DNA of 64,000 bases, taken from positions 2,418,001 through 2,482,000 of the forward strand of contig CAXXVF010000002.1 in the NCBI GenBank assembly GCA_963663605.2, written 5' to 3'. Within the stretch, counting starts at the first letter, position 1. The number at the start of each line of letters is the position of its first letter. The position numbers and the translations under genes were made by a program. The notes beneath the pieces are model-generated. The model worked only from the letters and a program-made list of their open reading frames with translations. It had not been told where the DNA came from and did no database searches. The DNA comes from Sporobacter sp963663605 (GTDB taxonomy: Bacteria; Bacillota; Clostridia; Oscillospirales; Oscillospiraceae). This document shows, one piece after another, positions 55,905 through 64,000 of this stretch.

Positions 55905-57639
55905 TCAGCGCACCTTCTTCCGATGTGAACTGCTCGAACATGCGCAGCAGTTCGGCTTTATTCTCGTCCGACAGTTTTTTTGTGGTGTCGATCGCGTTCA
56001 TTACCGGCTTGGCATACGTACGCAGGTATTTTAAAAGATCTGTCCGCCAAGCGGCGATTTCACGTTTGTCTACGTCTTTAAATACGCCGTTTGATACGGC
56101 CAGCAGGATGGAAACCTGTTCGGAAAGCGTAAAAATCTGATCCTGACTCTGTTTTAACAGTTCCATAAGCCGTTCGCCGTTTCTCAGCATGGTTGCCGTC
56201 TCGTCGTCTATATCGGCCCCGAACTGGGCGAACACCGCCATTTCGCGGAACTGCGCGACCTCAATCCTCAAGCTGCCGGATACGGCCCGCATAGCCTGAT
56301 GCTGCGCGGCCCGTCCCACGCGTGAAACGGAAAGGCCGACGTTAATGGCCGGACGCATGCCGGCGTTAAACAGTTCGCTTTCCAGATAGATCTGACCATC
56401 GGTGATCGATATAATGTTCGTCGGGATATAGGCAGATATATCGCCGGCCATAGTTTCAACGATCGGCAAGGCGGTCAGCGAACCGCCGCCGTTTTCGTCA
56501 TTAAGCTTGGCCGAACGCTCAAGCAGGCGGCTGTGCAGATAAAAAACGTCGCCTGGATACGCTTCGCGGCCGGAAGGGCGCCGAAGCAGCAGGGACATAG
56601 TTCTGTATGCCACGGCATGTTTGCTGAGGTCGTCGTATACGACCAGCACGTCCTTGCCGGCATACATGAAAGCTTCCGCGATCGAGCAGGCTGCATAGGG
56701 CGCGATGTATTGCATAGCGGCGTTGTCGCTGCTGAAAGCCGCGACAACGACAGTGTTTTTCATAGCACCCGACTGCTCAAGCGCGTGAACGACCCCAGAT
56801 ACTGTAGAGGCCTTCTGCCCGACGGCGCAGTAGACGCAGTAAACGCCGTGCCCGCGCTGGTTCATGACGGCGGAAAGGGCGATCGAAGTTTTCCCCGTCT
56901 GACGGTCGCCGATGATCAGCTCGCGTTGCCCGCGGCCGATAGGGATCATACTGTCAATGGATAAGATACCGGTCTCAAGCGCCGTGTCAACGGACGTACG
57001 GTTCATGATCGACGGTGCGGGCGACTCGATCGGCCGGGTTTCAGTGCTTTTAATATCGCCTTTGCCGTCTATCGGACGCCCGATAGGGTCTACAACACGG
57101 CCCAATAGTTCTTCTCCGATGGGAACTTCCGCGACACGTCCGGTCGGACGCACTAAGCTGGACGTGGGCACGGTTCCGTCAAGGATCGCTGCGCCCACGC
57201 CGCCCATATGCAAATCCAGCGTCAAGCCGACGGCGCCGCCGTCAAACTCCAGAAGCTCACCGTATCGGCATCTGGAAAGCCCTTTGATTTTCACGATACC
57301 GTCGCTGTAACTTTCAACCTCGCCGTATTCGTATATGGTTTTATCTATTTTTATCTTTTGTGCACGGCGTTTTAAAAACGTTCCGACAGTCGAAGCGATA
57401 GAATCAAACTTCTGCCCGCCGGAATCGCTCAGTTGCTTGCCGATTTCATGCAGGCGCGTAGAAAAGCTCGTATCATAAACCCTTCCGTTTATGATCGCAA
57501 TGAAACCGCCTAAAAGCTTATCGTTTTCAACGATTTCAAAATCAATGTTTTCGCCGTACTGTTTGGCGAAACCTTCTTTGATCGTCTTAATGGTTTCTTC
57601 ATCGTAAGGCGGCGCTATTAATAATACAGGACGCTCCAT
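55888..57639 (-). CDS. atpA: ATP synthase subunit alpha fused to a delta-like C-terminal domain
   Basis: 583 residues, ~80 more than a normal alpha. Residues 1-70 match the C-terminal half of subunit delta (AtpH/OSCP), including the family signature (LLGGFIAIINGRVYD, then TSFSTRLHEI, residues 42-66). Residues ~80 onward are a complete alpha: N-terminal helix, GEVESYSDGIVKIKGL, P-loop GDRQTGKTS, and the C-terminal domain. The ATG overlaps the atpF stop (TAATG) and GAGGAG precedes it by eight bases, so the long form is the natural start. There is no separate atpH in the operon, and the delta N-terminal domain is missing. Confidence 0.9.
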   Translation of the reverse strand: MERPVLLIAPPYDEETIKTIKEGFAKQYGENIDFEIVENDKLLGGFIAIINGRVYDTSFSTRLHEIGKQLSDSGGQKFDSIASTVGTFLKRRAQKIKIDKTIYEYGEVESYSDGIVKIKGLSRCRYGELLEFDGGAVGLTLDLHMGGVGAAILDGTVPTSSLVRPTGRVAEVPIGEELLGRVVDPIGRPIDGKGDIKSTETRPIESPAPSIMNRTSVDTALETGILSIDSMIPIGRGQRELIIGDRQTGKTSIALSAVMNQRGHGVYCVYCAVGQKASTVSGVVHALEQSGAMKNTVVVAAFSSDNAAMQYIAPYAACSIAEAFMYAGKDVLVVYDDLSKHAVAYRTMSLLLRRPSGREAYPGDVFYLHSRLLERSAKLNDENGGGSLTALPIVETMAGDISAYIPTNIISITDGQIYLESELFNAGMRPAINVGLSVSRVGRAAQHQAMRAVSGSLRIEVAQFREMAVFAQFGADIDDETATMLRNGERLMELLKQSQDQIFTLSEQVSILLAVSNGVFKDVDKREIAAWRTDLLKYLRTYAKPVMNAIDTTKKLSDENKAELLRMFEQFTSEEGALNVQSG

Positions 57640-58121
57640 TATGGCTGCTCCTCGTGGAAAAAGTCTTCCGCAATAGTTTTATTATCAGATGCTTTGATTT
57701 CGCGCTTTAGAATGCGACCGGCTATATCAGTGGCCAAGAGCGCGATTTCCGTGCGCGCTTCAGCGACCGCCAGCGCTTTTTCATTGGCGATTCTTGCATG
57801 CGCTTCCGCTACCAGCTTTTCGGCCTCGACTCTGGCGTCCTGAAGGATCTGGGACGCCTCCTGAGAAGCTTTGATCTGGCTTTCGCGTATGAGGTTACGC
57901 CCGTCTTCCTCGTGGGACTGCATATTCCGCTCATAATCCGCTTTCAGTTTTTGCGCTTCCGCCTTCAGCGTGTCGGCTTCCTTCAACTGATTGGCGACGC
58001 GTTCCGAACGCGCCGTTAAAAAGCGGTTGACCGGTTTGAATAATATGAGTCTTAAAAGGAAAAAGAGAACGAGGACATTTACGATGTGAATGATGATATC
58101 AGAAAGATTCAGCCCCTCCAT
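57639..58121 (-). CDS. atpF: ATP synthase subunit b
   Basis: Peripheral stalk subunit, 160 residues. One N-terminal transmembrane helix (NLSDIIIHIVNVLVLFFLLRLILF) is followed by a long charged, Ala-rich coiled coil, and the C-terminus (LLATDIAGRILKREI) is the usual delta-contact region. It is single-domain: no delta part is attached, unlike the mycobacterial b-delta fusion. The stop overlaps the start of the delta-alpha fusion gene. Confidence 0.95.
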   Translation of the reverse strand: MEGLNLSDIIIHIVNVLVLFFLLRLILFKPVNRFLTARSERVANQLKEADTLKAEAQKLKADYERNMQSHEEDGRNLIRESQIKASQEASQILQDARVEAEKLVAEAHARIANEKALAVAEARTEIALLATDIAGRILKREIKASDNKTIAEDFFHEEQP

Positions 58122-58151
58122 CAGTATTACCCCTTTTCTGATTCCGGTTTC

Positions 58152-58373
58152 TTACGCCGTGAAAAGCAGTATGAGCGCCGTAACAAAACCGTAGATGGCA
58201 CACGATTCGGTGATTGCCAGACCCAGAAGCAAAATTGAATTAATTTTGCCGGACGCCTCAGGCTGGCGCGCAGTGGCGTCCACCGCCTTGCTTGTTGCAT
58301 AGCCCATACCCAGAGCCGCCGCAACGCAGGACAAAAGACACAGCGCTACACCAAAAGCAATACTTGAATCCAT
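58152..58373 (-). CDS. atpE: ATP synthase subunit c
   Basis: Rotor-ring proteolipid, 73 residues: two hydrophobic helices and the polar loop ARQPEASGKI. The ion-binding Glu is in ITESCAIYG, where a Ser follows as in sodium-type rings. However, the helix-1 Gln of the Ilyobacter Na+ site (VGQGYA) is Met here (LGMGYA), so a proton is the more likely coupling ion. This is inference from one position. Confidence 0.93.
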   Translation of the reverse strand: MDSSIAFGVALCLLSCVAAALGMGYATSKAVDATARQPEASGKINSILLLGLAITESCAIYGFVTALILLFTA

Positions 58374-58385
58374 TTTCTATTCCTC

Positions 58386-59273
58386 CTATTCAGTTGCTTC
58401 ATTTGTAAAAGTCAATGTAAGCGTTACAAAGATGAACGCTTGTATCAGCGGATGAAAAACATTGAAGTAAAGACCGGCCAGACTCGGTAATCCAATAGCA
58501 TAACCGCCCAGCGCCGTATAAAGAAGGTCCATGACCACAAGCCCGCCAAGCATGTTGCCGAAAAGACGGCAGGCCAGAGATACGGGAATCGCAAGGTCTG
58601 TAACCATACGAATTGGCATAAGCACAGGCGTCGGAGAAGCCAGTGATTTGATACGGCCGCTTACGCCTTTTGTTTTTATTCCGTAAATATTGATGAAGAA
58701 AAAAGTCAGTATAGCCAACGCGCCGGTAAGCGTGATATCGGCGGCCGGGGTTCTGAAACCGAACATCTCGGTTACGGCGCATCCAATTAAAAAAAGTGCG
58801 ATGGTGAAGATGTATGAGGCTAGAAACTCGCCGACGCCGTGCGCGGTGCTTTTTGTATATTTAATGACGGTTTCTATCGCCAGCTCAATGACGTTTTGCG
58901 CGCCCTTGGGCACGTCTTTGAACCGGGGAATGACCGTAAATCGCAGAATCAGCGCTATGATAACAAGAACGGCCATGATTCCCCATGAATAAATGACAGT
59001 CGTACTGAGGCTGATACCCAGGACGTCAACACGTGGGGCTATGATTTCCACACTGATGCCATGTGACGACGGTTTTCCGAAAAACAGCGAAATCACTTTG
59101 GTCAGAACCATGTAACCGCCGACAATGATCAAAAGAGAGGAAAACTTCTTCATGCGTAACCGGCTTTTTGCTGGGGTCTCTTCAGCTTTGATCCGCCTGA
59201 TAAGGATCCTGCGCCAAAGAACACCTACGGCTACCGCCAGAACCGAGAAAAGTATGATCAGCATATCAGTCAT
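58386..59273 (-). CDS. atpB: ATP synthase subunit a
   Basis: Stator subunit forming the ion half-channels, 295 residues. The essential Arg lies in SLACRLFGNMLGG, and C-terminal HPLIQAFIFVTLTLTF is typical. Two extra hydrophobic segments precede the usual core. ATG 59273 is chosen, because GAGGG stands eight bases upstream; it overlaps the AtpI-like gene by eight bases. Confidence 0.93.
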   Translation of the reverse strand: MTDMLIILFSVLAVAVGVLWRRILIRRIKAEETPAKSRLRMKKFSSLLIIVGGYMVLTKVISLFFGKPSSHGISVEIIAPRVDVLGISLSTTVIYSWGIMAVLVIIALILRFTVIPRFKDVPKGAQNVIELAIETVIKYTKSTAHGVGEFLASYIFTIALFLIGCAVTEMFGFRTPAADITLTGALAILTFFFINIYGIKTKGVSGRIKSLASPTPVLMPIRMVTDLAIPVSLACRLFGNMLGGLVVMDLLYTALGGYAIGLPSLAGLYFNVFHPLIQAFIFVTLTLTFTNEATE

Positions 59274-59550
59274 TGTTATTCCCTCGTCCTCTTGTTTTAC
59301 GCGCATTCACAGCGTATTTCAAAAAAGCGCTGATGAGCAACGCGCCCGCAATACCTATCCCTGCAAACAAAAGGTCCTGGCGTCTAAAAAACGCGACGCC
59401 GACCAAAACACCTATCGGAATGAAGAACTGTACAAGCCCTAATAAGACATGCCTTATGTTAACAACCCCGGCTGTAATGCCGGTTGTAAATTTTAAGAGC
59501 AGCCAGAATTGGAAAACGCCCGAGGCGATGCCGATAAAAAGCCCAATCAC
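59266..59550 (-). CDS. AtpI-like small membrane protein
   Basis: 94 residues with three to four hydrophobic helices, first gene of the atp operon. Position and size match AtpI, an assembly or Mg-uptake helper for c-ring formation, but sequence conservation in that family is low. It is overlapped by atpB. Confidence 0.75.
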   Translation of the reverse strand: MIGLFIGIASGVFQFWLLLKFTTGITAGVVNIRHVLLGLVQFFIPIGVLVGVAFFRRQDLLFAGIGIAGALLISAFLKYAVNARKTRGRGNNND

Positions 59551-59731
59551 GCGCAGTCACATCCTTTCCGCTCAAGCTGTCAGTCGCAAACAAGAAAAGC
59601 TTTTCTTTTGAGGGAAAATATATGTATGCTGAAAATATTTGTATAGCCGGACGGCACATGCTCTATGACGAAAATGCAGTGCGCAACAGCTTGTCATTAA
59701 GTTTTTCTAATACTTATGGATATCATTCCTT

Positions 59732-59759
59732 ATTATAGCACCGTGAACTGTTATGTAAA
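59732..59759 (-). promoter_or_regulatory. ATP synthase operon promoter
   Basis: TTTACA-16 bp-TATAAT, about 180 bases upstream of the first atp gene. The gap 59551-60058 holds no other gene. Its right part is the leader of the plus-strand membrane-protein gene, for which no promoter stands out. Confidence 0.65.
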
Positions 59760-60058
59760 GTGTCAAAATAAACAAGTTAGCGAAGTTATACAAAGCTGAG
59801 TGTTATAATTATACAAAAAATGTACGGCAAATGACCGCTTTTTGGCTTTATGGGCATATGGCTGTTATTGCTGACCGGCTTTTTCGGTGATTTAAACAAA
59901 ATATATAAAAGGATGAAAAGCCTGCCTTAATCTGGTAGAATAAATGCATTTAAGGCGGCGGGCGAAAAAAGCCGCAGCCATATAAAGGCACAAAAATGCT
60001 TTCGCTGTGCGTGCGCGAAATAAGCTGTAAACAGGGAAGATTGAAATTGGAGGACGAT

Positions 60059-60970
60059 ATGGAGCGGAAAAAAGCCGTGTTGGGCTGGATCGGTGTTTCA
60101 ACAACCATTGTGTTTTCAAGCATTTGGGCCTATTGGGGCGCGTTTGAAAACTTTCATGAAGGCTGGTATGATGTTTCGGTTTGGAAAAACATCTTCATGC
60201 TTTTATTCCAGTACTTATTATTTACGATCATTTTCGTCGTGCTGGCGCTGGTCAGTTTGAAATGGAAGAAAATCGGCCTGGCGGCGCATCTGCTGCTTGG
60301 GGTGTTTTGTATCTGGCTTTTCTCGGGTGCGAGCTTCAGTGTTCTGGGATTGCTCGTTGTCATACCTTTTGCGGCGTTGGGGGCGCTTTATTACTTTGGT
60401 GAGCCCAAACCGAAGAAATGGGCATACAGGCTGATTATTATAATACCGCTTATCATTGTTCTTGCCATCTCCATACCGTTGGGGATAAATGTTTCAAAAA
60501 GAGTAAATGACGGCGATTTTGGCATGCGGACCGTAGAAGCGGACGGCGCGGCGCTCGATTGGGCGCCCAGAGGCCCCGGCTGGCCGGACAGCGGAACAAC
60601 ATGGGAGGAGGCGCGGAAGATTTGCCGGTTTTTGTCCGAGGACGGCCTGACTGTCATGGAGACGGAGCAGAACATATGGCGGCTTCCAACGGTGGACGAG
60701 GCGGTGCGCTCGATGATGCTGCATGGTGAAAACGCCGGCGGCGTGTGGGACGAAGATGAAGAAACGGCTATATATACGATGACGCCGGACAAGGAAACGC
60801 CTTTATGGGACCTTCATTCCCAGATCATCTATTACTGGACGGCCGATACCTCGATAAAAAATGAGGACAGGGCGTACATAATCGTCTATAACGGGGGCGT
60901 ATACGACAGGAACAAGACCGCCGGTTACGGCTATCTGTCTTTCCGGGCGGTAAAAGAAAGCGCGGATTGA
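60059..60970 (+). CDS. Membrane protein with DUF1566-like C-terminal domain
   Basis: 303 residues. Four to five transmembrane helices occupy residues ~8-155 in three clusters. The C-terminal ~140 residues (TWEEARKICRFLSEDG...WRLPTVDEAVRSM...YYWTADT...YLSFRAVK) resemble the DUF1566/Lcl fold, common in surface and lipoprotein contexts. Function unknown. ATG 60059 follows GGAGG by five bases; upstream in-frame codons lack a site. A terminator follows. Confidence 0.7.
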   Translation: MERKKAVLGWIGVSTTIVFSSIWAYWGAFENFHEGWYDVSVWKNIFMLLFQYLLFTIIFVVLALVSLKWKKIGLAAHLLLGVFCIWLFSGASFSVLGLLVVIPFAALGALYYFGEPKPKKWAYRLIIIIPLIIVLAISIPLGINVSKRVNDGDFGMRTVEADGAALDWAPRGPGWPDSGTTWEEARKICRFLSEDGLTVMETEQNIWRLPTVDEAVRSMMLHGENAGGVWDEDEETAIYTMTPDKETPLWDLHSQIIYYWTADTSIKNEDRAYIIVYNGGVYDRNKTAGYGYLSFRAVKESAD

Positions 60971-60990
60971 TACGTTTGTGCACAAAAAAA

Positions 60991-61017
60991 GGCCTCCGGA
61001 ATATTTCCGGGGGCTTT
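60991..61017 (+). terminator. Terminator after the DUF1566-like gene
   Basis: GGCCTCCGGAA pairs with TTCCGGGGGC (one G-T pair), followed by TTTCAT; A-rich before. It may also serve the minus-strand small ORF downstream. Confidence 0.65.
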
Positions 61018-61037
61018 CATGAGGATGTCCGCGCTAT

Positions 61038-61184
61038 TTAAGCGGCTATGTAGAAATAGTCACCTTTTTCAAAGCCGGTTTTTAGCAGATAATTAAGGTA
61101 AGCATCGTCCCCGTTGGCGTATTCTTTGCGAAGCGCATATATTTCCGACGGTTTTAGTATACTTGAAAAAAGTCTTTTAAACAT
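61038..61184 (-). CDS. Small ORF of 48 codons, function unknown
   Basis: Not covered by standard length cut-offs. It starts MFKRLFSSILKPSEIYALRK and ends YFYIAA. AAAGGAG lies seven bases upstream of the ATG, an ideal site. It is mostly helical, basic at the N-terminus, with no transmembrane segment or recognised family. A -10-like TATAAT (61229-61234) with TATACA 17 bases upstream could be its promoter. It converges with the DUF1566-like gene and shares the terminator region. Confidence 0.6.
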   Translation of the reverse strand: MFKRLFSSILKPSEIYALRKEYANGDDAYLNYLLKTGFEKGDYFYIAA

Positions 61185-61453
61185 ATCTATTCTCCTTTCG
61201 AAAGGTTATTTGTGCCATGTTTTTAAGTTAATTATACGTTTATTGTTTTAAAATGTATACGGCAAGAATACACAATTCGCACAAATGACACGGGCGACAT
61301 TTATACATTGTGTACATTGTTGTGTGCGCAGTAAACAAAGTGAACGCACTCGTATTGTAATAATTAAATAAATTTATTCATGCATTTTGTTTTTTAATAC
61401 AATTGCCGTGAATGGGTATTCTAGTTTTGCAATACTACTTTGGAGTGATCGTC

Positions 61454-63511
<2,058 letters not shown>

Positions 63512-63536
63512 CCAACTGCCTTATTAAAGCAGAAAA

Positions 63537-63575
63537 ACCCGGCAGATCCTTTGCGGATTCGCCGGGTCCCTTTTT
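63537..63575 (+). terminator. Terminator after the DUF255 gene
   Basis: ACCCGGC pairs with GCCGGGT, with an inner ATCC/GGAT stem, followed by CCCTTTTT. It converges with the minus-strand membrane-protein gene. Confidence 0.88.
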
Positions 63576-63598
63576 CTAAGATTAGCCTTGCGCAGCCT

Positions 63599-64000
63599 TC
63601 AGGACGGACGGGAAGCCTGCGACAGCCGGTTTTTTTGGTAGACAAAGAAGTAAACAGTCAGCGGCCACCACAGTATCCCGAAGACCGGATAGACTGCCCA
63701 TATCTCCCATGGCGTCGTTACGGCGTTCAAGACGACAAAAAACAGGATGGACCACAGCGCTCCCAAGAGCGAAAACAGCATGGCCTTTTTCTTTGCTGCA
63801 AGCCCGACGGCGAGCGGCCACCAGACCACGGCGTAAACGGGGAATATCGACCAGGGGAAAGCCGGCGCGTACAGCATGTTCACCAGAATATAATAGGCGA
63901 TCACTAAAAAGCTGACGGCGGCGGCGGCCGGCAGCCGGCCGGCTTTCTTGCCGAGCAGCATTATGACGGGCCAGCAAAAAACGGCAGCCGTATATATGAC
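63599..64000 (-). CDS. Membrane protein with repeated Pro/Trp helix pair (partial)
   Basis: The C-terminal end is at 63599; the frame stays open to the right edge, so the N-terminus lies outside the window. The visible ~133 residues form about five hydrophobic helices. Two similar segments, PWSIFPVYAVVWWPL and PWEIWAVYPVFGILWWPL, indicate an internal duplication. Such repeats occur as C-terminal membrane tails of some XRE-type regulators, but no DNA-binding part is visible here. Function unknown. Confidence 0.65.
   Translation of the reverse strand, partial: VIYTAAVFCWPVIMLLGKKAGRLPAAAAVSFLVIAYYILVNMLYAPAFPWSIFPVYAVVWWPLAVGLAAKKKAMLFSLLGALWSILFFVVLNAVTTPWEIWAVYPVFGILWWPLTVYFFVYQKNRLSQASRPS

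Overview
This 64 kb window looks like the origin region of a spore-forming Clostridia (Firmicutes) chromosome of intermediate G+C, perhaps of an Oscillospirales-like lineage. The lineage is inferred only from gene content and order: sepF-divIVA-ileS, parAB with parS sites, a germination protease next to dnaA, RemB, Hfq, a non-adenylylated-length glutamine synthetase, and rnpA/yidC/mnmEG absent from the usual place. The first gene (rluD) and the last gene (a membrane protein) run off the window.

Layout. 0-8 kb (minus): rluD, lspA, ileS, then the division cluster divIVA-sepF-yggS with an HlyD-like protein, then hfq. 8-11 kb (minus): mutL and an alanine-racemase homologue that has lost its catalytic residues. 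11-15 kb (plus): miaB, a ferredoxin-ASKHA (RACo-like) protein and a DUF2284 protein. 15-17 kb (minus): two lipoproteins and a small membrane protein. 17.4-24.1 kb (minus): one complete ribosomal RNA operon with two tandem promoters, in transcription order 16S - tRNA-Ala - tRNA-Ile - 23S - tRNA-Lys - tRNA-Glu - 5S - tRNA-Asn - tRNA-Ile2 - tRNA-Trp. Its spacers carry a repeated hairpin element, and its 23S gene has an insertion in the helix-45 position. 24-31 kb: purA, an ANTAR regulator with glnA, pyrG, and a PrsA-like foldase. 31-40 kb (minus): mfd, rsmG, serS, a coiled-coil membrane protein, parB, parA and gpr, with two parS sites.

40-50 kb (plus): rpsT, dnaA, oriC (DnaA boxes followed by DnaA-trio-like repeats), dnaN, yaaA, recF, remB, gyrB, gyrA and rnhA. 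Gene direction mostly points away from dnaA on both sides, as expected at a replication origin. 50.4-51.1 kb is a complete IS200-type element. 51-53 kb (minus) is a GntR/YtrA-type regulator with an ABC exporter, governed by a long perfect palindrome over its promoter.

53-59.7 kb (minus) is the F1Fo ATP synthase operon, and here is the most unusual observation. No complete atpH (delta) gene is present. Instead a domain matching only the C-terminal half of subunit delta is fused to the N-terminus of subunit alpha, and the fused gene overlaps the atpF stop codon. 60-64 kb holds a membrane protein with a DUF1566-like tail, an unlisted 48-codon ORF, a YyaL/DUF255 thioredoxin-like protein and a partial membrane protein.

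All functional names rest on motifs and family knowledge read by eye. No database search was possible. rRNA ends and promoters are estimates.
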